Shown: in pieces, positions 11,548 to 21,756 of the stretch
Layout of the letters: every line of letters starts with the position of its first letter
Numbering within the stretch: the stretch's first letter is position 1
Assembly (NCBI GenBank): GCA_934045075.1
Contig: OW203729.1
Coordinates: 7,163,816-7,227,815 of the forward strand
Reading direction: 5' to 3'
DNA: 64,000 nucleotides
Source: Yponomeuta sedellus
Taxonomy: Eukaryota > Arthropoda > Insecta > Lepidoptera > Yponomeutidae
Program-made: the position numbers and the translations under genes
The notes under the pieces: model-generated
What the model was told of the DNA's origin: nothing
Seen by the model: the letters and a program-made list of their open reading frames with translations, nothing else
Database searches by the model: none

Positions 11548-13319
11548 ATATTCGAAACACCCCAAGGTTAAATAATAACATGACAGATGCCTCTACCACT
11601 CGATCCATAAAGCTAAAAGTGGAGTCTAATAACCTTGTGCTAACCAAAGCCGACAAGGGAAACACTATAGTTATTATGGACCGAGATTCGTACAAAGAGA
11701 AGGTTAACGATGTAATTCAGGGAGACGATTTTAACCGCCTAGGATCTGACCCTACAAAAAGATTTGTGACGGAGGTCAAGTAGGTGGTGTCGGAGTCATC
11801 TTTTATTTTTACAAATCCAGAGGTTGAAAAGAGTAAAATTGCACCTATGAATCCACTGCCACCGATTTTGTATGGATTGCCTAAAATTCACAAAGAAAAT
11901 GTACCGATTCGTCCTGTTGTTTCTTATATTGGAGCTCCAGCATATAATTTATCCAAACGTCTTAACGATCTTCTTAGGGATAAGACGGCTTTTAATCCCA
12001 AATTTGTTCTGAAAAATAGTTTGGATCTTATAGAGCGGATTAAGGATGTTTCTCTTCCCAGCAATGCAAAATTGATTTCTCTGGATGTGGACAGTCTTTT
12101 CTCTAACGTTCCGTATCCTGAATGTCTTCAGTTCATTTCAGACTTCATGGACATGCAACGTCTTCATCCAGGGGAAAAATTACAATTATTGGAATTAACA
12201 ACAGTATGCATGCGTCAAAATTATTTCATGTTTGATGGTGCATTTTACCAACAAAAGGAAGGCTTAGCAATGGGTTCACCATTGAGTCCTTTGCTAGCTG
12301 ATATTTTCATGGATAATTTTGAACGTAATCATATAGTTGGGAAGAGAAACATACTTTATTATTACCGGTATGTAGATGACATCATTATATGCTGGACAGG
12401 TACATTTACACAACTAGACTCATTTGTCAATACCTTGAACACAAAACACCCTAAAATCAATTTCAAACTAGAGAAAGAACAGAACGAATCGCTTAATTTC
12501 CTAGATCTAAAAATAACTAGGGTGGGTAACAAGCATGAGTTTGAGATTTACCGAAAGCCAACACAGACTGACACTGTTATCCCAATAACGTCTTGTCATC
12601 CGTGGCAACACAAAATGGCAGCATTCCATTGCTATATTCACCGTTTGCTAACTGTACCAATGTCTTCTGCTAATTACAACAAGGAACTAAATACCATCTA
12701 TCAAATAGCAGTTGCAAACGGATATAGCAGGCGAATGATTGATAGGCTGGTGGTCAGGAAGCGGAACGGTATGGTTAGTAGACTTTTATACGCAGTGCCA
12801 CCTGAAAGGCCTCAAAAAATGAAGTCAAGTATTACCTATGTAGGTCCGATTTCTGAAAAAATCCACCGGACGTTAAAAAGATCTGGGATACGGGTTGCGT
12901 TCAGGACGAGCAACTCTTTGGCTAGAAATCTGTGCAATCAAAAAGAAAGGGTGGATAGATTCCAGCGGTCTGGGGTGTATAGAGTTGCTTGTCCGGAATG
13001 TAACGGAGTGTATATTGGCCAGACCGGTAGGAGTTTTATAACTCGGTATAGGGAGCATGTGGCAGCTTTCCGAAACAATCATCCGGATAAATCTCATTTT
13101 GCCAAACACCTTTTGGATACGGGTCATGTACTTAATAGTAACCATAATTTGGAAATTTTACACACCTGCAGTAAGGGGTTGAGATTGTCTATACTTGAAC
13201 AGCTGGAAATTTCCAAATTATCTAGGGATAGATTGTTTACAATGCTGAATGAACAGGTGGGAAGCTCCTCTATTTCCCCATTAATCGATATATTTGCACA
13301 AAACAACAATAGCCCATAG
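11548..13319 (+). pseudogene. PLE reverse transcriptase/GIY-YIG endonuclease, inverted copy C (5'-truncated, nonsense)
   Basis: Starts about 668 bp into the unit. After 78 codons a TAG at 11781-11783 replaces the AAG (Lys) of copies A and B. The frame then runs unbroken for 511 codons from 11784. Unlike A and B it keeps YGLPKIHK (residues 30-37 of that frame), LISLDVDSLFSNVP (98-111), GLAMGSPLSP (160-169) and YVDD (196-199). The nuclease has GVYRVACPEC (397-406), GVYIGQTGR (408-416) and RYREH (421-425). The RT and nuclease domains are therefore intact but lack the N-terminal part and a natural start. Open frames on the opposite strand are shadows. Confidence 0.92.
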
Positions 13320-13391
13320 GCGGTTGAAACGGTTTAACGGTCACCAGTTTAACGGTTACATTGCGTCATCGGGGGGAGGGGCGGCCTAGCC

Positions 13392-13400
13392 TATAAATAC
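13392..13400 (+). promoter_or_regulatory. TATA-like element in the PLE 3'/pseudo-LTR region
   Basis: TATAAATAC stands about 30 bp before the hammerhead-like motif and is present in all full copies. In a tandem array this is upstream of the next unit, so it could be the PLE promoter. The call rests on motif and position only. Confidence 0.3.
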
Positions 13401-13424
13401 GGAGCGTTTTTGCGGAGACGGTCA

Positions 13425-13492
13425 CTTGCATTTGGGAGCCTGAGGATGCCTCGTGTTAGAGGCGAAACGCGTCGCGTGTTTTCTCACACAAG
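13425..13492 (+). ncRNA. Hammerhead-ribozyme-like motif, PLE copy C
   Basis: The conserved core is CUGAGGA (13440-13446, fitting CUGANGA), then stem II GCCUC/GAGGC (13448-13452 with 13459-13463; loop GUGUUA), then GAAA (13464-13467) and the cleavage triplet GUC (13471-13473). Stem III is ACGCGU, a perfect palindrome, which suits the dimeric hammerheads reported for PLEs. Stem I can form from GC/GC next to the core, UGGGA/UCUCA, and outer CUUG/CAAG. One extra U (13447) sits between the core and stem II, which departs from the consensus. Cleavage is inferred, not shown. Confidence 0.65.
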
Positions 13493-13665
13493 TATTGGTG
13501 TTGGTGGTGGTGTGTTCGTGTCTTGCTTCTGCTTGAAAAAGTGGGAGGGAGGGCGGTGCATTAGCTAGCTGCATGGTGCTTGTGGGATTTTTGGCGGAAT
13601 TCAGCAAAGTAATTTTAACTTTTTAATGCTATTATGGATTTCCGCAAAGTAACGCCTGATTCTAT

Positions 13666-13679
13666 ACAAATACAAAATA
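13666..13679. repeat. Right target-site duplication of the PLE insertion
   Basis: ACAAATACAAAATA, exact match to 6124-6137. Confidence 0.85.
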
Positions 13680-13688
13680 ATTACGAAT

Positions 13689-13775
13689 ATACATAGTACA
13701 ACTGGCGGTCTTACTGCTAATAGCAATTTCTTCCAAACAACCTTACGATGGAAAGGAGACGGATACACTTTCATA
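13689..13775 (-). repeat. Non-LTR retrotransposon 3' fragment (family D)
   Basis: On the minus strand it contains GGAAGAAATTGCTATTAGCA followed by GTAAGACCGCCA. Equivalent sequence lies at 28510-28705 and 46165-46350 (minus) and 35430-35530 (plus). The shared short segment at variable 5' truncation points suggests the 3' UTR of one LINE family. Confidence 0.5.
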
Positions 13776-14227
13776 CATTCTTTGGCCTGGGTGTAAAAAA
13801 ATGAAAGTGATGTCAATTTAGAGCTTATATATTAGCAAACCATCTCGGAAAATTCTGCGGATTTTGGCAATCTGAGAGCAGAGTTATAAGAGATTTAGTA
13901 AAAGTGAGGCTATGCAACAAGCTGACAATGGAACTTATACTAAACTTATCCGTGTCCGTACAAATTAAGCAAGATCGAAAGTCCGTAGAAAGAAAGCATT
14001 GGTCGGAAAATTATAATAACAAAAACAACAGGAAACACTCAAAACGCACTAAACGATACGAGAAGACGAGTGATCACAGATTGAGTCAGGGAGCTGTCAG
14101 GCCTATCACTGTTAGCACAGACCAAGGATGTTTTTCTTGGCACAGACACAGATTAAAAATACAGTTGACAAACACGGGTAATAAATCGATCTGTAAACGA
14201 GAATCAATTTAAAGATTTATTTTCATC
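13776..14227. other. No recognisable feature
   Basis: The 102-codon open frame at 13904-14212 is rich in Lys, Arg and Asn and shows no motif. I do not regard it as a gene. Confidence 0.55.
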
Positions 14228-14780
14228 AAGTTAATATTTTGATTTTTTAAACTGTTCATATTATGTATAGGTATTATAATGTTTTTATTTAATTTGATTG
14301 AATAAATCATCTGGTGCAGGTGTTTTTTATTTAATACATGCAGACTAATCGATTAAGGTAATCGGTATCCTATTTTATTAGGGATATAAACTTATTTTTA
14401 AGATTTCTCGTCTTCCAAATTGTGAATTGAGCTCATTTTTTAAAATAGAAAAATACAACGCTTTTTTTAAACCATATCTTAACTATTTACAATCGGGCCC
14501 AGAAATCCCCGTCTCCTTTGCTTAAAGAATTAGGTTAACGTAATGTCCATTCGATCTAAGTGGAAAAGGGTGTTTGAATTTATGACCGTTTTCTTGTAGC
14601 ATCGTTGGCATCGACGCGCAGGTTCCGATAGCCTCAGGTCACGCCAATATTCCATCCTATTGTCGAAGTCAATTTGGAAATGTAGTTCAAACGTTCTTTA
14701 TTCACCCACTGCAATTTAGAAATTTAAGACCTAGTCGTACAGTCTATTTATTCTTACTTGTCCAATTTAGTAAACAAGAT
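14228..14780 (+). repeat. Left arm of a 553-bp inverted repeat
   Basis: Near-perfect reverse complement of 15655-16207. The only difference I noticed is near 14278 (AATG against CAGT in the other arm). The inner end is exactly the inner end of the MITE terminal repeat (TAGTAAACAAGAT). Confidence 0.9.
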
Positions 14781-14996
14781 TCTACCCTTAAACTGTGATT
14801 TTTTAGTCCAAAACTGCCATATTTCCATAAATGAAGTAACCTGGAACACTCTTTTATATAACACGCTGCGAATTTTATAAACACAGTTCATGATAGTTCA
14901 TTAATTTGCGAGAAAATGTCTAGTTTAGGCATCTCATCTCAATTTTAAAGTTAGAATCTTGTTTACTGAATTGGACAAGTAAGAATAAATAGACTG
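14740..14996. mobile_element. 257-bp Tc1/mariner-type MITE
   Basis: Terminal inverted repeats of about 40 bp, beginning CAGTCTATTTATTCTTACTT, with TA on both outer sides (14738-14739 and 14997-14998), the standard TA duplication. It has no coding capacity. A second copy lies at 42050-42284, and a lone right end at 15655-15695. Confidence 0.8.
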
Positions 14997-15150
14997 TAAG
15001 TTGTTATGTAGTTATGTCAACATTTTCCCTCAAAAAGGGACATTATTTATTTATAAAGGCCTCATATTTTGATGCATCAATAAATAGGATAATGACTGAC
15101 TCTACTTTAGTAGTTATCATGTATAAAAAATATATACCTAATAGTCCTAT

Positions 15151-15419
15151 ACAATGATAACTTCACTTGCATTTGGAAGCCTGAGGATGCCTCATGTTAG
15201 AGGCGAAACGCGTCGCGTGTTTTCTCACACAAGTATTGGTGTCGGTGGTGGTGTGTTCGTGTCTTGCTTTTGCTTGAAAACATGGGAGGGAGGGCGATGC
15301 ATTAACTAACCGCTTTGTGTTTGTGAGATTTTTGGCGGAATTTAGCATAGTAATCTTCACTTTTTATTGCTATTATGGATTTCCGCAAAGTAACGCCTGT
15401 TTCTATACAACAATGATAA
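15151..15419 (+). mobile_element. Solo 249-bp PLE 3' fragment with 10-bp target duplication
   Basis: 15161-15409 matches the 3' region of PLE copy C from CACTTGCATTTGG to ATGGATTTCCGCAAAG and ends at TTCTATACA, the same point at which copy C ends. ACAATGATAA flanks it at 15151-15160 and 15410-15419. It is a strongly 5'-truncated insertion of a related PLE; scattered substitutions show it is not a copy of the array nearby. Confidence 0.85.
15166..15233 (+). ncRNA. Hammerhead-ribozyme-like motif in the solo PLE fragment
   Basis: CUGAGGA at 15181-15187, stem II GCCUC/GAGGC, GAAA at 15205-15208 and GUC at 15212-15214. Compared with copy C the stem II loop changes one base and stem I loses one pair, while the core and the palindromic ACGCGU are unchanged. 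Confidence 0.6.
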
Positions 15420-15654
15420 TTGTTATCAAAGATGTATTAATCGTTATCAAATTATATCAGAATGATTTGTTTTTAATTGTAATTTAGTATCTTAATCCCT
15501 TAAAAACTTGTCTTAGTCCCAGAGGGTATAAAAAGGGGTAAAAATAACAATATTTAAACGACTAACGGCCTCATTATTATCGCAAAGGAAATTGAAAAAA
15601 GTTCACCTTACAAAAAGACTGGAAACTTTTCAATTAGATTTTCAGACATTATGT

Positions 15655-16207
15655 ATCTTGTTTACTAAATTGGACAAGTAAGAATAAATAGACTGTACGA
15701 CTAGGTCTTAAATTTCTAAATTGCAGTGGGTGAATAAAGAACGTTTGAACTACATTTCCAAATTGACTTCGACAATAGGATGGAATATTGGCGTGACCTG
15801 AGGCTATCGGAACCTGCGCGTCGATGCCAACGATGCTACAAGAAAACGGTCATAAATTCAAACACCCTTTTCCACTTAGATCGAATGGACATTACGTTAA
15901 CCTAATTCTTTAAGCAAAGGAGACGGGGATTTCTGGGCCCGATTGTAAATAGTTAAGATATGGTTTAAAAAAAGCGTTGTATTTTTCTATTTTAAAAAAT
16001 GAGCTCAATTCACAATTTGGAAGACGAGAAATCTTAAAAATAAGTTTATATCCCTAATAAAATAGGATACCGATTACCTTAATCGATTAGTCTGCATGTA
16101 TTAAATAAAAAACACCTGCACCAGATGATTTATTCAATCAAATTAAATAAAAACTGTATAATACCTATACATAATATGAACAGTTTAAAAAATCAAAATA
16201 TTAACTT
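15655..16207 (-). repeat. Right arm of the 553-bp inverted repeat
   Basis: Complement of 14228-14780. It starts with a single MITE terminal repeat (15655-15695) that has no partner on its inner side. Confidence 0.9.
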
Positions 16208-17348
16208 ATAAAAACAAAGCTGGCTTCTGCTGTATCGCTTCGAGCTTCTATTAGATAGAGTTACTTCGCAGTAAATAAAAAACAAAACTTTCTTGCCACC
16301 GGCGCGTTAGTCTGTATGTGAGCAATGCGATAATACAAATTCGTTGAGCGTTCTCTAAACATCGTTTACATTTTATTTTAAAAGATAGCAATGGACTCTG
16401 AATTGTACGTACTGACTTCAGAATAACATTACCATAATAAATTAATTATGTCATCATTGAAATATGTTTAAAACTAATTGTTACACTTAAGATAGTCTTT
16501 TATATTGTAACATTTTTAAAAGTTTTTATTATTTTTATTATAACTAGAAGTCTTTATTTAAACAACAAGTTATTCTTTTCTTTCTTAAGAAAGTTATATA
16601 AATACTACACACAAAGGGCCGGTTTGTGCAGTGAGTATTTCACTAAGTAAATACTTAAGTAACATTCTGACAGCACTAAAGTTATCTATTTACTTTGCGA
16701 AATTCTCAATTCAGCCAATTGCTAGCATGATTCAAATTCTTCAGCCAGATTCAGCATTGCTAACCATGGGTCCATTGCCCCGGCAAATGGACCCATGCTT
16801 AGCAATATGCCGCCCGGAGACGGATGCGAAACCGGTCGGCGCTGATTTTCAGCATGACCACTGTTGGTGATTAATAGTTTTATATAGATACTTTGTACAT
16901 AGATATTTTTTCTTGTAATGCTGGTTTTGAAAATATCGTTTAGTTGTCACAAAAACCGTCTCTAAATAACAAGCACGAAGACAAAAAATATACCGTAAAA
17001 TATTAGATTATGTACAAACAGCGTCGTAACGCTGGAGTGTTACAATATTTTTTATTTAAGAAGATAGTGGCATTTGCTATTTACATTAAGAGTCTACGAA
17101 ACGATCAAAAATATCAAACTAACCCTTTAACATAGTCAATTAGCAGTTGTTTGTTTACCGATATTAATGGTAAAAGTCCCATTAATACCGGTTTAAAATA
17201 AGTAAGTATTATAAGTTTACATTGATCGTGTCAACGAGGATTCATTGAAGCGTCGTACATCTGTAATAGAGGCCACAAGGGAAAGGGTAACAGATAACTT
17301 GATAATGTAATATTGCTTGTTTAATGTTATTGCCTGCTTTATGTTACA
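16208..17348. other. No gene; one short dispersed motif
   Basis: At 16618-16690 GGGCCGGTTTGTGCAG and TAAGTAAATACTTAAGTAAC recur in altered form at 18318-18385 and inverted at 46760-46815. This suggests an old MITE family. I see nothing else. Confidence 0.45.
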
Positions 17349-17395
17349 TCTTCTTCTTCTTCTTCTTCAGGCTATATTATGTAGTCTGAAGGCTA
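17349..17395 (-). repeat. LINE 3' tail scrap
   Basis: CTTCTTCTTCTTCTTCAGGC on the plus strand is the complement of the GCCTGAAGAAGAAG tail seen at 24840-24872. Only the tail region remains. Confidence 0.5.
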
Positions 17396-17649
17396 TATTA
17401 AGCATCCTTGAATTAGTTACATAGTAAATAAGTAACTAATTCGAGGATGCTTCAATCTAAATTTAAACTAAAAATCCGTCAAAAATAGGTTTTTGAAGGC
17501 ACGATTCTGGCTACAGCACTTTGTTACTCATATTTTTCAATGCATGATTGTAGCACAAAGCTGTTACAATTTTTATAAATTATCGTATTGTATTGCTTTA
17601 TTCCGGATAAATAACAATCTATAGGTTGTTAGTAACATGATATTCAGTC

Positions 17650-17825
17650 GTAGGCGTCGTCAGGCTATACTAGTCCACTGCTGGACATAGCCCTCCCTAA
17701 AGAGGGCCACAGCGCCCTGTCTTTAGCTTGCCGCATCCAGCATCTGCCTGCTTTTTCGCAGATCGTCATCCCACCTAGTCGGTGGGCGTCTTACACTACG
17801 TTTGACGAGTCGCGGTCTACACTCA
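17650..17825 (-). pseudogene. RTE-type LINE 3' end fragment
   Basis: On the minus strand a frame reads AGRCWMRQAKDRA, the C-terminal block that corresponds to AGKDWIRKAQDR in the clearer RTE copy at 50675-51178. It is followed by a 3' end reading GGCTATGTCCAGCAGTGGAC. It is short and interrupted, a dead 5'-truncated insertion. Confidence 0.6.
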
Positions 17826-18039
17826 TGGACACAGTATTAAGTATTCTTGTTCAAAGACTTCAGTATTAAGACTAAATGTTAGTGAGATCACAAGCCATAC
17901 CTTAATTCTAAATTAAAAATTAAATTAAGTTTATATACGCATGCCTATCATCTACACAGCATAAAGTGAACAGGAATTAGCATGAAGCGCCGCGTTTTTT
18001 TAAACGCACAATGCTCACTTTTACTGCCTACAATACTTT

Positions 18040-18665
18040 GAATGTCTGGATTTCCACCAACACTCTAGTCAAGTAAAAAAACCGAATGCATTTTACAAAT
18101 TGCCGCGCTTGTTTGTTTTTTGTAGTGCAGAAAAACGTTGCCAGCCTCCTTTTATTAAAAAACGAGAACAAAACAATTCCCACCCGTTTTTTTTATTTAT
18201 TTTCTATAAAACCTTTTTGAGGATTGACCTTAGTATTTTTCCCGCGTTCGCTGCTAAAAAACAAAAGAACGCAAATTTTTCAACTAAAAATCTCGTAGTA
18301 CCTAATCGTATACTTAAGGCTGGTTTCTGAATTGATAATTTCACGAAGTAAATACTTAAGTAACGTTCTGTCACGCTCTTTATTTTGAAATTCCAAGAGC
18401 ATTAAAGTCAATTACATATTAGCGTGAAGGCTATGTTTAACGTACCATGCCCATTATCTACAATACTTTGGATTTCCATCAACACTACCAGTCAAGAACA
18501 AAAAACCGACTGCATTTTACAAAACAAATCATCGCGCTTGTTTTTTTTGAAAATCCACTACAAAAATTTCCACCCGTTTTTTAATTACCTATTTGAAATA
18601 AAACCTTTTCGGGGATTGAAGTTTGTATTTTTTTATGCTCGCTGCAAAAAAACAAAAGAATGCTA
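18040..18665. repeat. Diverged direct repeat of about 210 bp
   Basis: 18040-18290 and 18455-18660 share CTACAATACTTTG, TGCATTTTACAAA, CGCGCTTGTTT and CCACCCGTTTTTT in the same order, about 400 bp apart, with many differences. This is an old tandem duplication or two copies of one element. Open frames over it are poly-Phe/Lys products of the AT-rich DNA. Confidence 0.6.
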
Positions 18666-18984
18666 GTTACTAAGGTGAGCATGGTGCGATCTGGACCTTT
18701 TTTTGATGGATTATTGGTTTAAATTAAGATTGAAGCATGAAAAGTTGTCGCTGCGATAACTACAAGAACGTTCATCCTTGGTTATCTATCGATTTCATCT
18801 AATGAAATAAAAGTTACAAAGATTTTTAGTGGGCATTATAATAACAAACCTACAAATCTGTTAATTTTGTTATAGATTCTGTTCTAGAATAATCTGTTAA
18901 TTGAGTATGAAAAATCATCGATAAGTAAATACTGTATTATAATAATATAATACTGTATTGTTAACTGTATTTCTCTTTAATATT

Positions 18985-19170
18985 TCTGAGAAATTCGTGA
19001 AATTCTTGATTCAGAAATCGCCCCCGTGTTTGGAGTTTTTTGTACATTTTTTTCCAAAATCATATAGATTTTGAAATGGACACCTAGTTTTACTTGTAAC
19101 GTTCAATAAGTCACAGTTTCTGTGTAATTTCGAATACTTTGTTCGTACTATAATTTGAAAGTTATTTATT
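18985..19170. repeat. Dispersed repeat E, copy 1
   Basis: Shares GTTTGGAGTTTTTTGT, TTTGAAATGGACACCTAGTT and AGTCGCAGTTTCTG-like sequence with 21350-21480. Its function is unknown. It abuts repeat C. Confidence 0.6.
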
Positions 19171-19194
19171 GTCATATTATGTTTTACCTTGAGC

Positions 19195-19560
19195 TCTTTG
19201 TACGCGTAGAAGCGCTCGTGGCCTAGGCAAATCGAGTGATTGGAATCAATCACTTGGTTAAGCAACAACAGGCGCGGTCAGATACGGGATGGGTGAGCGT
19301 CCCGTGACTACCGCTAGTGACATTTTTCCGAGCTCTTCCGTGCTTCGCAAGGCACGTTAAGCCGTTGGTGCCGGCTGTCATATAATGGCAGTCGTTAAGT
19401 CATGTTAGAGGCCTTATGGACGGCTTGACAGTAAGGCCCGCCACTGTCTTACAATCCTTCACCAACTCGGACTTGGCCCCCGCGGTGGAGTATGGCCTAA
19501 CCTTCCTACGATGCAGGAAGAGATCCGTGCCCCAGCAGTGGGGACATACAATCCGACCGA
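19195..19560 (-). repeat. Interspersed repeat C, longest copy
   Basis: Extends from the GAAGCGCTCGTGGCCTAGGC side (19207) through CCGAGCTCTTCCGTGCTTCG to CCCCAGCAGTGGGGACATAC, so both ends of the family consensus are present here. It best defines the full length, about 365 bp. Confidence 0.65.
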
Positions 19561-19619
19561 AAGCGAATTGCAATATAATAGCCACATACCATCGTTTTGA
19601 TTTTTGAACCTACCTTGCT

Positions 19620-19815
19620 ATAGGTCATGGCTTCGATTCTGGGGTAATTACAGGTTATCTTAGTTTGTGACAGGATACGGACAAAGCTTATGGCAAAAAT
19701 GAAAGCACGTCAAGACTGAGCGATACACCAATGAATGTACGGTGACCCCCAGCGGGAATCGAATCCATGATCTTTGGGAAGGTGATCAAACGTTACTGCT
19801 CGACCAACGAGGTAC
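19620..19815 (-). repeat. tRNA-headed SINE C
   Basis: The complement of 19740-19815 has a box A-like TGGTCGAGCAGTAACG and box B GGATTCGATTCCC, followed by a non-coding body. This is the layout of a Pol III-driven SINE. I saw only one copy in the window. Confidence 0.5.
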
Positions 19816-19914
19816 TATAATTACTTAAATAAAGACTCGGGAAAGTTTATTCTCAAGTATTAAAAGTTGGTTCTTCAAAATATCAATATCCCCTTTCTCT
19901 TATATATTTTACTC

Positions 19915-20440
19915 GACTGCCTAGTTAGTGCAGCGGTTAACACGCTCGACTACCAGAGTGCTTAGTGCGAGTTTTTTAACTACTCGATCGCGTTAACGTA
20001 AACTCATATTTCTATGGCATCGAGGAAGCGCCTCCTAGCGACAAGTATGGATATTAAAATTGCTGAGTGCGAGTTGTAATGGTTTACGTTGAGAAGTGAA
20101 CACGTTTACCAGCCAAAACACGAACAAACGCGAGTGCGAGTTGTACTGCGACAGCGTTTTGCCAGTTCGAACGGTTAACTTACTCATACTCACTACTCAA
20201 TGCTCGATTAACGCGGTAGTAAAGTTATTCGATTGGATCTGTCAAACTCGCACTAAACACTCAGAACAGAGGTCATGGGTTCAAATCCCACTGGAGGCCG
20301 TACTCGACTTGTACACAGTCAGGGTGTTTTACCATATTTGTGATGTCCTGGTTAACATAGTACAAGGTATTCCAATTTGGGACCAGGACAAATGATTGTT
20401 GTATGGAAATTATTATTATTATTTTTATTATTGTTATGCA
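19915..20440 (+). repeat. tRNA-headed SINE D, split by a MITE
   Basis: The head TAGTTAGTGCAGCGGTTAAC (box A) is separated from GGTCATGGGTTCAAATCCCA (box B) by the 305-bp insertion 19957-20261. Removing the insert and one CAG restores a continuous tRNA-like head. The body ends in an ATT-rich tail near 20405-20436. Confidence 0.7.
19957..20261. mobile_element. 305-bp MITE nested in SINE D
   Basis: Terminal inverted repeats are AGTGCTTAGTGCGAGTTT and the complement of AGTGTTTAGTGCGAGTTT (one mismatch). CAG flanks it on both sides (19954-19956 and 20262-20264), a 3-bp target duplication as in PIF/Harbinger-type elements. GAGTGCGAGTTGTA occurs twice inside. It is non-coding. Confidence 0.75.
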
Positions 20441-21067
20441 CTTGCCTATGCCTACCTACTATAGATAGATAAATAGGCAGAGAATACTATAATGTATTAT
20501 TTGGCATTCAATATCTCAGTTACTGCCACGCAGGATTTACTGTCGCTATAAATTAATGCTATTAATCATTTTGCTATCAGATTTCCTATCGGAGGAAACT
20601 GTGGAGAATTTTATCGTTAAAATTTACGGGTGACATTTTCCCGTGGTATTACTTTTCCTTGTCATAAAATGAACACAAAAAATCAATATTGTTTTTAGGT
20701 GTTACGTACTTAATTCTGAAAGCGATAAGTACCTAACACCTAAAACTTACTGCTTCAAAGAACTAACCACCTCACCATAGTGTTTTTTATTAGAATCGGT
20801 GTACGTACAAAGTTTTCTTTTCATATGCCCCTCTCTTATAAAAAGAAAACTTGGAGGGGACGCTCTATCCTCACACACATTTAAATCGAAAAATGGTTGT
20901 CACACACACAAATATTTTTAATCGACCAATCCAACGATACCCCGCAATATGATGGAGACGAGAAAAAAAATGCATTCCTAGTTTAAGTGTACGAGACGTA
21001 CTCTAACATTTTTTTGTAAGTTTTACCGTTTTGTTTGTGCAATTAAAATCTATATCTAGGTCAAATG
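20441..21067. other. No recognisable feature
   Basis: AT-rich. The short near-palindromic run around 20695-20750 (GTGTTACGTACTTA against TAAGTACCTAACACC) is the only structure I noticed. Confidence 0.55.
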
Positions 21068-21480
21068 TCAGCTTTCAAATATTTATCGCCTTTGTGCTAA
21101 GCCGCGGAGAGACCGACATACATACATACGGGCATGGCGAAACTATGGGGGTTTTGCTTTGACTACGGAACTATAAAGACACGATTAAGTACTTATATAC
21201 CTCAATTGCCGTAAGCCTAACACAGCACGCCAAGGTCCTACTTTTTAACATAAAGGATTATTTAGATGACAATGATGTCTGGAATTAAAGCCAGTACAAT
21301 GCATTGAGTTCTATGTTTTAAAATAGTTATGTAAACTTTGTTAATTAAGGACTCCGAAAAGACTAAGTTTGGAGTTTTTTGTCCACTTTTCTCCAAAATG
21401 ATAAGATTTTGAAATGGACACCTAGTTTGAATTGTAACGTTCATTAATTAAGTCGCAGTTTCTGCGCTACTTTGAATAAA
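21068..21480. repeat. Dispersed repeat F end and repeat E copy 2
   Basis: 21070-21180 (CTTTGTGCTAAGCCGC, then GGCATGGCGAAACTATGGGG and TGACTACGGAAC) matches 26600-26690 in order. 21350-21480 matches repeat E at 18985-19170. Both are non-coding dispersed repeats of unknown class. Confidence 0.5.
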
Positions 21481-21756
21481 ACCTTTTCATTTCATTTCTC
21501 ACTTTTAGTTCAGACTCTTGATAGGAATGTAAAAAGATGTTTTAAATTGGTTGCAGGTCTGGATAGAGCCCCATAGATTCCGTAAGGTGTGACCGCTAAA
21601 GGTAAGATAGTTTCCTTAACTATTTTTGGTTGGTACTTAGTTTTTATAGAATCCTATAAAACGAACACCTTAAGGCGCTTATTGCTTTGTGATACAAATA
21701 ACATGATATGTATAAATAAAGTCCGCGTTAAGTGAATGTTAATTTCACCTTTTGTA

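Larger units (their letters stand above)
6138..13665. mobile_element. Composite Penelope-like element: two tandem copies plus one inverted copy
   Basis: Copy B (8874-11547, minus) runs directly into copy A (6138-8873, minus) with a 2736-bp period. Copy C (11548-13665, plus) is inverted, so the truncated 5' ends meet head-to-head at 11547/11548 and a 3' end lies at each flank. Copy C continues 37 bp past the unit end into the start of a next unit (13629-13665, ATGGATTTCCGCAAAG onward), the tandem overlap typical of PLE pseudo-LTRs. The coded protein is a PLE reverse transcriptase joined to a GIY-YIG endonuclease. All three copies are defective. Confidence 0.9.
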
